The notes under the pieces are model-generated. The model did no database searches. It saw only the letters and a program-made list of their open reading frames with translations, and was not told the DNA's origin. The position numbers and the translations under genes are program-made. From Mactromeris polynyma (taxonomy: Eukaryota > Mollusca > Bivalvia > Venerida > Mactridae), in assembly GCA_032209605.1 (NCBI GenBank), contig JASFXZ010000056.1, forward strand, positions 1,364,001 through 1,428,000: a stretch of 64,000 bases of DNA, written 5' to 3'. The first letter of the stretch is position 1; each line of letters opens with the position of its first letter. Below, in pieces: positions 11,201-26,200 of this stretch.

Positions 11201-14200
11201 GGTTCTGGCATCCCCATCGGGAGCGGGAGGCCGAGGGTTCGAATCTCCGTAAGGGTCTGTTTTAATATGACCAGTTGTTGAGCAGTCAGCTAGTTAAATA
11301 ATGGTTACCGTGAGCCTAACTGCCTGGTACCTGGCATTAAATGATAGGAATCGGCAAGCAAGTGTGCTCAGAAAGTAGATGTCTCATAAGTTAGAAATAG
11401 CTGACCCTTTAACATAGAGGTGAAACTATTATCAATAAACACTTTATATCGACATACACAGATTTTACACTTTAATGTGGGTCGGGGGGGGGGGGCGGAA
11501 ATAATCATCATTACCGTCACGCCGAAGGGGCCACGGTTTTTTGTTTGGTTAACAAATAAATGAGTGATGAAGTCATGTCATATACACTCTATATTTTTGC
11601 AGTTTGAAACTTCCTTCATATGAAAATACCTGATATTTACAACGAAGTATATTGAATACAGGGTATTTTCGTAATATATGTTGCGAAGACATGTGAAAAA
11701 TATTGTTTTCAGTTCTTTACTCGTATCCATATGTCAATCCAAAAAAAATTGAGAAAAGCTATTGTCTGCGTTTTCAAATGCACTGAGTATATAAATTGCA
11801 CAATCATCCCAAAATGCACAAAGAAACATGAAAACATGTACGTGGTTGTAAACACAAAAGCCAAAAGCGACGTAAGACTAACCACATTTCGATAAAATGA
11901 ATGAGTTGTGTAGAGAAATACAATGTTGATGGACAATCAAACATTTCTCAGATGTTCTAAATTCGTCAAGCTGAGCGAGCATTTGATGTATTAGGGACTT
12001 TTAATTCTCGCGAGAGTTGCGTATAACGAATACCTTACACTTACGTCGTTATTACCTGTAATACAGACGACAAAAAGGATCGATACGTTACGGTAAGTTA
12101 ACTAATCCATTAAAAATCATCATTGTCCAAAATAAAACATGCTGACGAAGATTCAATGTATGTTAATAAGTCAAAAGATTTTTTTCTCCGCAGAATCAGA
12201 TAAAGACTGAGATTTTAAGCTTAAAACCATCAGGTAATTCAAATAGACTAAGTCTTTCTACCAATATAAACATCCATTGCACTATACGATATATGTATAT
12301 AGCACTAGACGTAGTATATATAATCGGTTAAAGCATGGAGCCAATATCGATCAGATTTGGGGTATATAGCGATGAGCCAAAAAGTTGCACTTGAACAGCC
12401 CCGAAAACACACCCGTATTGGGAGTTGAAGAGAGGTTGTTGCTTCTGAGAGGCTTATTTGATAGTAATGTATCACAACTGATACTGTTGATGAAGTTTGG
12501 GTCCTCACCGGGTTTGGATAGCTATTGTATAATTAAATGTTTTAAACGGGGTCGGATGGATACATTTGTTTCAAATATCAGCTTTGTCTAGAATATTCCA
12601 ATATATAAGTACACCCCAGAACTTAGTTATTACTCTTACTTTTGTTGGCCCATCAAATCTTTGAGAATTCTATATCTATGCAAAATAGCAATAATTTCTT
12701 ATCTTGTCGACCGGTAAGTTTAACCCAGTTTCACGCGTTTTTGTTTAAACTGCTCTCGATCGACGTATCGTATTGCCTCTGGCAGGGGAACATAAACATC
12801 GTAATGGTTAGTTTTCTGTGTAGTTGGGTCTGACGTCATCAATATTTGTGCTCTAATGAAAAGTCATATGGCGTACGGAATGCCACGAAACCACATTCGG
12901 CATTTTACGGAAATAGCGACAATGTCAAACATGCCGTATTTTGTAAACAACAAAGAAAACATACTGATGATCATCGAACAATAATTGTTAAACTATTATT
13001 TATTCAAAAAAATGTTACAATTTGCGGTTTTCATGGTGACTTTATAGAGGCTTTATTTGACACAGCCTGTTTACTAAACAGATTTTATTCGTTTTCTTAT
13101 TACTAAATTTTCTGATCCGTCAATTCAAACTGTTATATACATGCATATCTGACATGCGGCGAAAAACGCACGACTTAATTGCAATGATTTGCTTGGTAAT
13201 TAAAAACAAATGCAATAAAACCACAAGTTAAAGATTGACGACAAATTGTATAAACGTTTACGTTTGTGGTTAAACGGAGACGGCACGTATAAAAACTTGA
13301 TGTACGGTCCGATTTAAATTTGTTTATACGAAAACTTTGAATTAAGATCCGTGACTATGGAACGTGACGTATTCTTTTTAACAGCGAACAAAGATAATTG
13401 TTCTTTGTTCCGTAGATGTTTCACTCAAGGAATCTGTAGCACGTCGGATTGTAAAAATAATTGATATCAGATAAAGCAAGCCGGTGTCTCCATCTTGGCT
13501 TGGCGCTATTTTGAAATCTCAATGGTGTACACATTCAAAACGATATAACTCTATCCGCGTATAATTAAAGGCGCAGATAAACTGGTCTCGCTTTAAACTC
13601 CCGATTTACAATTTCGTATCTTAAATTATGTCGTATATCAAGATTATTACCCATGTATGTCTCCGATTTATTATCCAGAAACGTGTTTTTTGTTGTTGTC
13701 GTTGTTGTTAATCTATTAATGTGTGCATGTGTGCATACAACGATTCCTTTATAACATAATGCCTACGACCTATTTAGATTATTAGTTGAGTTTAAATATG
13801 TTTGTTTGTCTGAAGTGTCGTGAATTATACAGTTTATAACAAGATAGCAATATATATATAGCAGTAAAACCTTACATAATGTCCACCTAAAACTTAAGAA
13901 CTCAATTTTCTGGTCCATTTCGACAGTTTTGCTCTTTATTCAATCTCAATATTAAGACCACCTCAATAAGAAGACCAGTTTTCTAGGGTCTCAAAGGTGG
14001 TCTTATTATGGAGGTTCTACTGTATTTCTATTTATTTTACAACATTCTGGTTGTTCTTGCTAAACGTTATAAAAACATATTTAAATCCATAATTTGCAAA
14101 CTAATGGTGTGCCTGTCAGAGCACGTACATACATTTATATTTTTGTTTTTGTTTTGTGCACTGAATATGAATGAATTGTTTAATTATATGTGATTGATTG

Positions 14201-17200
14201 TGATTTAATTGTTATTGAAGTTATTGAAGGTCATACGAGAATAAGATATGTTTAGTTGTTGTTTATCTTTTATCATTACTGTATATGTCTTATACGTCAC
14301 CTTCAGAAAATAAAGTTTTGTTATCATTAGTATTGTTGTTATTGTTGTTGTTATTTTCATTATTATTATTATCATATTGTTATTATTATCATATTGTTAT
14401 TATTATCATATTGTTATTATTATCATATTGTTATTATTATCATATTGTTATTATTATCATATTGTTATTATTATCATATTGTTATTATTATCATATTACT
14501 ATTATTATCATATTATTTTCATTATTATAGTAGTATCATTATTATCATATTGTTATTATTATCATATTACTATTATTATCATATTATTTTCATTATCATT
14601 ATTATCATATTACTATTATTATCATATTATTTTCATTATTATTATTATCATATTACTATTATTATCATATTATTTTCATTATTATTATTATCATATTATC
14701 ATTATTATCATATTATTTTCATTATTATTATTATCATATTATTATTATTATTATCATATTATTATTATTATCATTTAATTATGATTATCATATTACTATT
14801 ATTATCATATTATTTTCATTATTATTATAATCATATTATCATTATTATCATATTATTATCATATTACTATTATTATCATATTATTTTCATTATTATCATT
14901 ATCATATTACTATTATTATCATATTATTTTCATTATTATTATTATCATATTACTATTATTATCATATTATTATCATTATTATTATTATCATATTATTATT
15001 ATTATTATCATATTATTATTATTATCATTTAATTATTATCATCATATTATTATTATTATGATTACTATTATAGCTGTATTATCTACTTTATCGGCATACG
15101 TTATCTATAAACTGTATTTATTTATAAACACTTTTTCTTTAAAGACAGAAAATTAAATAATTGTGTAATATTTAGCAACCTCTGACTCACGTTGTCAGTT
15201 GCTTGCGGAAGAACAGGTTAGTACTGGTTGGTGACACCGGAACAACGATTACTGAAAATACTGTTGATAAAAAGGGTGCACATTTCCAAAATAATTTGAA
15301 CTTGATCCTAGACTTGAAGAAAATGTCAAATTGACTGTTTTATTGAACGCAGAGCGAGTTTCAAGACAGTTAGTGATTTACGCACTATGATTTAAATGTT
15401 TGTACTTTATGATCAAAGCATACGTGAATACAAAATATACAGCCCTATCCAATCCGAACCGGACCCTTCTTGAGCAACAACATTTTTTCAACAGCATGTT
15501 ATCCGTAGCAAAGGTTAATTATCAATTTGGTCTCTCTTGCGCAACAATTGAGCAACAACCACTCTTCCACAACATTTGTAATATCAATTTTTCGGTAACA
15601 AGGACTTAATTCCAACTAAACCTCTCTAGAACAAAAACCTCTCTTCTCTGATCCTGAAAACTAAATATTTGTAAAAACGGGGCAAGGTGACCACAAACAC
15701 AGGTGCAACTGTATACGTATTAAAAGCGTAGGCAATTGACGAAGTAAGATGTCCATGGTAAATTAATTCAGTCAATGAAATATGTAATAATCCCATTTAT
15801 CATAGCAAGTAATATATCGTTAATATTAAATATAACAGTCTTAACAGGTTTTGTATTTTGTGGAGATATATTAGTATTGTAGTGTAGATAAATTATAATG
15901 ATAAAATAGTATCAAGATCATAGTTTTCTTCTTCGTATATTCGTTATGATTACTGCACATTATGCTCAGTAAAATATCATCCTATGTTATGAAATATATG
16001 ATTTAGAACATAGTTTACATAGTTTAGCATAACATTATATCGTAATATTTATTAACTTGACAACATGTATACGTATGTGTACACGGCGACTATTGGTCAA
16101 TATTTTCTAAGACACGTTTTCATTGGTTGAAAACCTCAAAGTTTGTTTAACCCGTTCTCAAGTCAATACAATCAAAGCACTGAAAGTGCTAAATACGACT
16201 AAACATTTGATTTAGAACAGAACGGAATAGAACGTAATATTAAATTACTTTTACACCATGTATAGAATGTCCGTGCGTACCATAACAAAATAATATTTTA
16301 ATCGGTATCAACGTGTTGTTCATTTGTTCATATCACAGATGTTTTAGTCGTTATGGCAACTACACTGGATGAAACCTGTTCAAATATGTTACATTAACAC
16401 GAGCCACGGACATCTTTAATATTGTGTAAAAATCACTATATTGTATGTATAAAAATCTTGAAACTGATTGTTCGTTTCATTTCAGGCAAAAATCAAAATC
16501 TACGACATATGGGAAAGTCTCCTTCTATACCTTGTGCCTTGATGGCACATGAGATTGTCAAGAGTTCTTTCCCTTTATCTCATCTGGAGTGTTCTCCCTT
16601 TTTATTGATTTCATAATAAAAGTTCTAATATATAAAATGACTCATATCTTTCTTAATGAATATATGAGCGCTGTAAGTGACGTCATTTCAAGAAAACGCA
16701 ACATGTGATGTCACTTTTGCAAGCATGAAACATTATTAACTCCATATGGTCACTTTGTTTTTAAAATTGCCATATAAGGCAAATATTGCTTACTGTCAGT
16801 ACATGGGGACGTCACATTCGAAGTCTTCTGGAAATAACGTCACTTAAAGAAGAGGTTGGAAATCGTGCTTCGGCGCTCAATTATGTTTTGGTTCTGTTTT
16901 CCGTCAGATTAATTCAACTTAAATATATTTCATTTTCTGTATTGCCCTCGACAAGTTACATTTTGCTGTTTTGTAATGACAGATATCTGCTGTTGTTTTA
17001 TGGTGTTACTTAATTAAGAAACAACAATAAATTGTTAACATAATTAAAATGCTTACAATGAAAGTTTCGAAATTAAAACAAAATAACACGTGTCTTTGCA
17101 TACAATTAAAAATAATTAGCTTGTCATTTATTTCTGCTTTTTATCAATAAATTTAGTTACATTACATTATGTGCTTTCGACGCTATTGTTTTATAATTAT

Positions 17201-20200
17201 GCAATGTTCATTTTGGGTTTTTTAGTCATTAATTTGTTATTAAGAGGAAGTGTGTATACCAATTAATGGTGGTTTAATTTTCTTTTCAACACATCCCTTA
17301 ACAATTTATTAGTTGACAGCTCGTGCGTTCGTAATTATAAAAGTGTTTATTTATTATAGTGTCACCCCTATTTCTGACTTATGAGACACCTACTTTCTGA
17401 GCACATTCACTTCCAGATTACTATCCTTTAATGCCAGGCACCTGGCAGCTATTTGCACGGTAACCATTATTTAACTAGCTGGCGGCTCACCAACCGGCCA
17501 TATCAGAACCTTCGACCTCCCGCTCTCAAGGTGGATGCCTTTACCACTCGGCCAAGGGATATGTACATGTGTTACCTAATTATATGTGGTATGTTGTGCT
17601 GAAAGGAAGACAAAAACAACAGTATCAGCAGCATCAGCAACATCATCAAAAACAACAGAGTCGCAGCAGCAGCTGCCCGGGGATGTCTAGCTAACCCCTA
17701 CTATTTCAGAAACCCTACCTTATTCCCTTATCAATGTTTATCGGTATACATTTCCCAAGCATGAATTAAAAAGAACAACTGCAAATGCTATAAGATGTTA
17801 AGCATAAACAAAACAAGGAAACAACATCAGCAGCAGGAACGACAAAGGTAACACAAGCAACAATAACATCAGTGCAACATAACATTTTATTGTTGTTTAT
17901 TTGTAGTTTTAGACTATCATTCAATATTGCATGTTTTATTATGTTTTATACAATTAATTTAGATCTACCATGATTTTCAAATAATTGAAAATTATCGCAT
18001 TAGCTCAATCAGCGCGGGGGTAATCTAAACCGCGCAGGGGAACTACGAAATGGAGTTTATGCTACCCCTAAGGGTCATATTACCGGGAAAGGCGGGAAGT
18101 AATTTGAATACGAAGAATGTAGCTTGAATGCAGTTGGACGAATATGAAACAGAAAAAATAACAACAAAAAACAGCTATCAGCCATTTCATCTACGTCAGT
18201 CTAAATTCCACCATACTAGATGAAACAGATTTTAAAATATGACAACGATTTTCAAAGAACCCGGTGACTTATATTAACACAAAGTAAAACAAATTACATA
18301 TAAATGCCTGCGTGCTACAAATTATATTAATTGTCGCATAGATGATTAATCAGGTTCTTAATTATTAATTACACTGATTAAACTGGAAGTTTTGACAGCA
18401 GCATATATATGATAGGATCACATAGTTTAGAAATCGAAAATGGAAGATACAATGGAATTATTAGAGAAAATCGTACATGTAAACTTTGTTCTCATAAAAC
18501 AATAGAAACGGAATATCATTTTTTCATGTGCTGTCAAACATTTAATGAACTCCGTACACAATTCCTTAAACAACCTTCCTGGCCTTCATTGAATAAATTT
18601 TATAATATTATGTCTAATAAAAATAGCACAGTTATTGTCAACTCTGCTAAATTAGTTTTTAATGCAATGAAACTGAGACAAGACAAACTTACATTAATTG
18701 CTCCATAGTAAGATTTGCTTCTCTTAAAATATCTTCTCCTGTTCACGTATACAAATGTAGTTATATATATTTATTATTGCGTAACATTAAGACACTAAAA
18801 TGTTATTCCATTGCTGCTTACATTTAATATTCATTCTTATACACAAATATCTTTGTTCTGTTCTGTGTTTGCTTATATTACATGTTTGATATTGTATTTG
18901 TAACATGTATATTTACTGTCTAGACCATCTCGTATTATATTTATTTTGTTAATGGTCAAAGGCACTGTATGTGCAGATTGTACCAATAAACGTATATTAT
19001 AGTATAGTATGATATAGCGTGTGTACATTATATATATTAAATAAACTAAAACGCAGTTCATCATATAAACAAAAAGTTATAATTTACTGCCCTTTTAAAA
19101 ACAATAAATTACGTGTCCTTATATAGCGTTGGTGCATACCAATGTTACAATCATGTGATCATGAAAAACACCTGTTTATACACGCGTCTTTATGTGATTG
19201 GCCTATGATACAGAACTGGACTTTACACACCGGCTCTTTTGTTTTACTTCGGTCTAATATCATTTTTTGAAAGACCTGCCAGAACAAAAGAATGCTCGTG
19301 GCCAGGTCTTTCTGTGCATGTGGACAGGTCTGTTCTTCTACTTAGACCTGGCCACGTGCACAGACAGACCTGGCCACGTGCACAGACATACCTGGCCACA
19401 TGCTCAGACAGACATGGCCACGTGCACAGACAGACCTGGCCACGTGCACGGACAGACATGGCCACGTGCACAGACAGACCTGGCCACGTGCACAGACAGA
19501 CCTGGCCACGTGTACAGACAGACCTGGCCATGTGCACAGACAAACCTGTCCACGTGCACATACAGACCTGTCCACGTGCACAGACATACCTGTCCACGTG
19601 CACATACAGACCTGTCCACGTGCACATATATACCTGTCCACGTGCACATACAGACCTGTCCACGAGCACAGACATACCTGTCCACTTGCTCATACATACC
19701 TGTCCACGTGCACATACATACCTGTCCATGTGCACATACAGACCTGTCCACGTGCACAGACAGACCTGGCCACGTGCACAGACAGACCTGGCCACGAGCA
19801 CAGACATACCTGGCCACGTGCACAGACAGACGGTTAACGTAAGATTTGATTGGTTTACACAACACTGATATGCAAATAGCAAAGCCATATTAGTATTTGA
19901 AAAAAACCAAAGGCAGTGGCAGATTTAAAACCATGTCACGTGATTACAAGTTACAAAATCACAAGGCATAAGCACGGTTCAAAGAGTGCAGTTAAAACTT
20001 TCGAGCGTTTATCTACCGTAAATTTATCTGTTAAAATAAATGTTTTCTTCTACCGTGACGTTCGTTTGAAAATAACGAATTATTTATTATAGCAATCGCT
20101 GTCGCAATGCACATTATTATTTTTACAATTTTAAGAACTAACGCAATGCACGTAAATAAATCACCAAAATCTAAGCTATTAGTATAGTACATAAGATACC

Positions 20201-23200
20201 ACAATTAACATCAAACAATATCGGAACATTTGAGAAAAGGGCAAACCGTTAAAATCAATCACCGCAATAATTACTCTAATTAGTGTACAGAAGAACCATA
20301 AAACATTGACAGCAATTATGATACGCTTAAATTGAGTAACATTAATATACCATAACATTAAATCACACAACCAATGTGGAGGTATTCACAAAAAACTGTC
20401 AGAAAGCGTTAATTTCGATAAACAGTAAAACCTCAATAATAAGACCACCCTTGAAAACTGGTGTTGTAACAAACAGAGCAAAACTTCGAAACGGTAATAG
20501 GTGGAAAACGTCACTACATGCCCCTGACTGTTCGTGTGACTTAAAGCTTTAGTGCAAAAATTAATTAACCGTAGCCGTAAGACGAAATTATATATGACAG
20601 TTTAGCTTCTTATTGCGGTACACAAAAATAGCGGTATACCGTGACGCCCCTACCCACAACATTGCGGTACACCAAAATAGCGGTATATCGTGACGCCCCT
20701 ACCCACAACATAGCGGTACACCAATATAGCGGTATATCGTGACGCCCCTACCCACAACATTGCGGTACACCAATATAGCGGTATATCGTGACGCCCCTAC
20801 CCACAACAGTGCGGTACACCAATATAGCGGTACATCGTGACGCCCCTACCCACAACAGTGCGGTACACCAAAATAGCGGTATACCGTGACGCCCCTACCC
20901 ACAACAGTGCGGTACACCAATATAGCGGTATATCGTGACGCCCCTACCCACATAAGTGCGGTACACCAATATAGCGGTATATCGTGACGCCCCTACCCAC
21001 AACATAATGACAAAATTATCTCAGGGGACAAAAACGATCATTTAGAATTTAGTTTTTAAGTTCAATGTTTCATTTGAAAATAAAGGGAATGCGGGAATGC
21101 GTAACAAAGAAGGGTGATAGTAATTACGCGGACAAATAATTAATTAAATGCGTATATAGTATATACTTTAACTGATGGTATAATGGACTTAAAAGTGACG
21201 GATTGTAATTGATACAAGTAGGCTATTATACCATGTGTACTTTGCATTGTTGCTTAGTTTTAGGTTAGCAGACAAAAGAAATTCGGTTGACGAAACACCA
21301 TTACTAGAAGATTCATGGATAATAGGCGTGACTTCTTTGAACATCAAATCATTTAACATAGCATCATCGATTTAAGATCACAGTCATTAGGCGCTTGCTT
21401 TTTTGATCTCGTTCAGAAACTGAGACAAATTAAAAACAACTAAAAAAAATACGACTAAGACACGTATTTGAATGAGCGCTTCGTGACATTGATTTAAAAG
21501 TATACCAGTCTAAAAATATGTCTTGATCATCCACACGTCTAACCGCTCCGCAACTATTCAAATATCAAGCGTCTGAATAATCCAGTCGACACAAAATGGC
21601 GGAAATCCATGAAAATGGATGCGAAATTTAAAATTGATTGTGTACAATCTTCGTGAAAAACGTATTTTAATTCCAACATATCATACAAGTTATAAGAGTG
21701 GGTTCAATATTTCGCAGAAGTGATAAGCCCTCTATGGCTTCCCCCGTGTTACCCCCCCAAAAGCCCCCTTTCTTTTCAAAGGTATGGCGATATGACCTTA
21801 AATCACCTGTTCAAACCGCAACTATTTGATACACACAGTGTAATATATACATAATTATTTTGATAAACAATTAGTCACGTATGTGTGCTTATTAATTTGA
21901 CAAATACAATGACATTTACGTTACCAACCATAACGCCCGCTATATATATCACATAATATACCTATTGTCGTAAACCTGTCGAATTCTATTGCACGATAAT
22001 TTGTTACAATATCAGTCATGAGTTGTATATGCAACTGTCAATATAGGTAATAATAGTCATATTAATGTCGTGAGAATAATATCACACATAACATAGCATG
22101 ATTATAGCTAAAACCGAGAAATTTACGTTATGTTATAAATATATATCGGGCTAGTGTCAGTTTTGAAATAAATGGAAATAAATTTTGTTAAAAAATATGG
22201 AAAATATACAAATACACTTTTCGGAGCAATAACAATATATACTAATATCAATATGTCATTACGGTTAGGTAGATGTTAGTATGTATTAAACATTATATAG
22301 TGTTAACAATTTCATAAAACATAAATATTATACAAAAAAAAGTTATATTCAATATACATGTAATTCACTATACATTAATACAACAGGTAAACCTCACCTT
22401 ATACCTAAGACCACCTAAATAAAACGACCACTTCAAAATGAGAAAACAATTTAAAAGTAAATTTTAACTGTTTGTCTCTTTATTCAACCTCAATATTAAA
22501 GGTGCTGAACTCCAGATTGAAAACAAATCGTCGTATTTTGCAATTCCGCAAAATATGTGTAGTCTTATCATCATAAACGTAAATAAAAGCTGTATATGGT
22601 GAATATTTGAATCATTTAAAGCAATTAGGCTAATTAAATCGCCGTCGTAATATCGAGCAATCGGAGTTTTCCAGTTTAAAAATACCGCGGAGTTCCCATC
22701 CAGCATGCACCTCACGAGTCACATGATCAATTTGCAATATAAACATACACAATGGCGTGATCCACTACTGACATCGAGGAGATAATTGTTCAGTGATTAG
22801 TTATTTTCGTTGCGTGCAAATAAATAGTAAGTGACTTATAGCTACCTTGTTTACTGCATTTATTCTTTTCTTTGCGCTGATGAATTGTTTGAATGACAGA
22901 GGCGTTCCGAATGTGCATGAGCTCAATGTTTACGGTTCTATTTTTAGATTTACAGGGTAGACTAACCCTAGTAAAATTGTGGATGGAAAAATACGAAAAA
23001 CTACGCTATGACAATGTTTCGCAAGTAATGATGAATGAAAGTAATAATGTTTTAGAGCTTTACGTGCAACAATATCAAGATTTTGTAAATGTTTGACAAT
23101 TTTCTTTTTTTTTGCTCGCTCGTCAATCTGGAGTTCAGCACCTTTAAGACCAGTTTTCAAGGGTCTCAAAGGTGATCTCATTATTTATGTTTTATTGCAG

Positions 23201-26200
23201 TTGAACTATAACCTTATTGTGTTATTAATTTTACTTCCATGGTCACATTACAATTAACCATTGCAGTGGAAGAGAAAGGGGCATAATTGATTTATACTGA
23301 ATATCGGTGCCGACAATGGTAATCGATTTATACTGAATATCGGTGCCGACAATGGTAATCGATTTATACTGAATATCGGTGCTGACAATGATAATCCGTT
23401 AATACTGAATATCGGTCCCAGGAATGATAATCCACAAATACTGAATATCGGAGCAGACAATGATAATCCGTTAATACTGAATATCGGTCCCAGGAATGAT
23501 AATCCACAAATACTGAATATCGGTGCCGACAATGGTAATCGATTTATACTGAATATCGGCGCAGACAATGATAATTCGTTAATACTGAATATCGGTCCCA
23601 TGAATGATAATCCACAAATACTGAATATCGATGTCGACAATGATAATCCACCAATACTGAATATCGGTCCCATGAATGATAATCCACAAATACTGAATAT
23701 CGGTGCGGACAACTGTGATAATCCACCAATATTGAATATCGGTGCCGACAATGATAATACGTTAATACTGAATATCAGTCCCAGGAATGATAATCCACAA
23801 ATACTGAATATCGATGTCGACAATGATAATCCACTAATACTGAATATCGATGTCGACAATGATAATCCACAAATACTGAATATCGATGTCGACAATGATA
23901 ATCTACAAATACTGAATATCGATGTCGACAATGATAATCCACAAATACTGAATATCGATGTCGACAATGATAATCCACAAATACTGAATATCGATGTCGA
24001 CAATGGTAATCCAGGCAAGTTTTAAAGTCTCCGACGTTGGGCGAAAATACAAACAAAACAAGAAAGCACTATGTTTGCCAAGTGTAGACATGTTAGATAC
24101 CATTAGAATAACCAAGAATTTAAAGCGGCTTATTGCTATATGTTAGTTTCCAACCACCCGACTTGCGTTTCATGTTTAAATAAAGAAAACTCTGTGATTT
24201 TAATATTGACAAGTTTCCCAAACCGAAAGTAGCCTATTTTAGGCATCAAAATGGAAGGATGAATTTTGACAAATCATACAATATGTTTTAATTGATCATT
24301 TTTGTTACAAACAGAGCCAGAAATTGGGTTTCACTACATTCAAAAGAATTACATAAATGCCGTCATGTCAGCGACGTGTGCTGGTAGGAATTATATTTTG
24401 GTACGGACGTACGGGTTTTAGCGTTTATTGTTTTACCATACCCTATGTTAAAGTAACTATCTCAACATTTTAAAATCAGCCCTCGTACTTTTCTGTTTTC
24501 AAAAGACAGTCTGACCTCGTTGATTCGAATTTATCGGGTCCGAAATTTCATTTCGAATGATGCATTATTTCGAATAGACTATTTCATTTTACTTGCGTCT
24601 GAAGATACGTCGGGATCTGACATTTATTTCGGATGATACTAATTATTCGGATAAAAGGTTGTCGAATAAACGCGGTCCGACTTTTTCTCAACATTTTCTG
24701 ACCAGCCCACATTTTTTTTATGGTTTTCAAAATATCTAATACAACTTTGATTTATTACTCTCGTTCTCAATACCTGCTTGTCGCTAATTAGTGTGTTAAT
24801 GTTCCGTATTGTCTGACATATCAACCCTGATTTCCTGTTTGAATATTATCTAATATTTTATGACAGCAGAGAATCGTTTTGGTATTTCTGCTACGTTGAA
24901 ATATCGACAGATGCCTACTACCTTGAATTTACTTAAAGTAATACATGTATCATGCTGAACATGTTGTACAGTTTTTACTTAAAACAAACTTGAAGAATAC
25001 GTTTTTCATATATTTATAACATCAATAAAATATGCATTATCTAAGAACCCACTTATAATGTGTTACTCTGTATTCGCCGAAAAAAAGATGTTTGCAATAT
25101 CTTTAAATTTAAAAAAAATCAGATTTTTTATCGAGCGTTATTCTTACAAGTTTTGTCCTTACGTTAATACATTTTTAGTCGGGATTACATTGCAATTGTT
25201 CGTATTGAAAGCCATAGCCAAAGAAGCAACAACACTGCATGAAACTCGTTCAAATACTTTACATTCAGATGGCCCAGATATATCTTTAATTTACTTTGAC
25301 CGTTTTGTTTCCTTTTCATCTAATCGCGGAGATTCACGGTGCAACATATTTGAGATCTGTCAGAGAGTATTTGTATGAACCAAGTATTACACAGCACTGC
25401 AACCTCTCAACATTGCCTCTCTTATGAGCAACAACCTCTCTTCAACAACTGAGTAAGTTTTTTCCGATATTTCTAACTTCTCTAGAGCAAAATAACTCTC
25501 AACAAAAGTCAACATTAGCGTCACTAAAGGTGTCGCGCTGGAGAAGTGGCACTGTACTCTTACCGTATTCCTAATACGGCAAAACATCGAACATGCATTT
25601 TATAAAAAAAACTATACGTTCTGTTGTTCCGCCATTCATTTGTTAGGAAACGTTTCAATCACTTGAACTTAAAACAAATATTAAGGCTATGTTCAATATT
25701 TCAGCAATCATTTTCATGAAGGAATTATTGTTATATTGGAATTTGGAAAGAGGTGTTGTTAGAAGTAGTCATCGATTAGTCGTATCGGAATTTTGAATGA
25801 ATTATAAATCAATTAATGACTGTAAGGAGGCATGGTGAACTAAGGGTAGAGCGCCAAGGCTCCTAACCCTGTAGGTCACGCGTGTGTTCGAATTCAGACA
25901 TGGACGAACTTCTTTCGTGGACTTCACCATTTCTAAAATAGGTGCGTGTACTGGTAAAAAACATAGGCAACAGTCATCGAGAGTGATTACTATATACTGT
26001 GAGACAAAGTTTCAAAACCGATGGAAAAAACATTTAAGCTAATTTTCAGTTAATGTGAGCCTTGGTTTCAATTTTATTTCCTCTAACACAAATATGACAA
26101 TTTAAAAACATACAAAAACTATGAAAGTTGCTATTTTTGTTACCTAAACAAGCGTGAAAAATATATATCCTATAGTTAAAACATCAATAAACATGCATTG

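Noticed and set aside
14285..15032. Frames of 81-212 codons rich in Ile, Leu, Tyr and Ser
   Set aside because: TTATTATCATAT microsatellite; no start context, no splice partners, several frames open together.
19239..19888. Overlapping frames up to 214 codons on both strands
   Set aside because: A 22-bp period not divisible by three gives the same repeat peptide in all frames; typical of a minisatellite, not a gene.
20615..21003. Regularly spaced repeats suggestive of a CRISPR array
   Set aside because: The 49-bp units are contiguous with no unique spacers, and the context is animal DNA.
23254..24025. 254-codon minus and 141-codon plus frames with 12-residue repeats
   Set aside because: 36-bp minisatellite without stops; no signal peptide, splice sites or conserved flanks.
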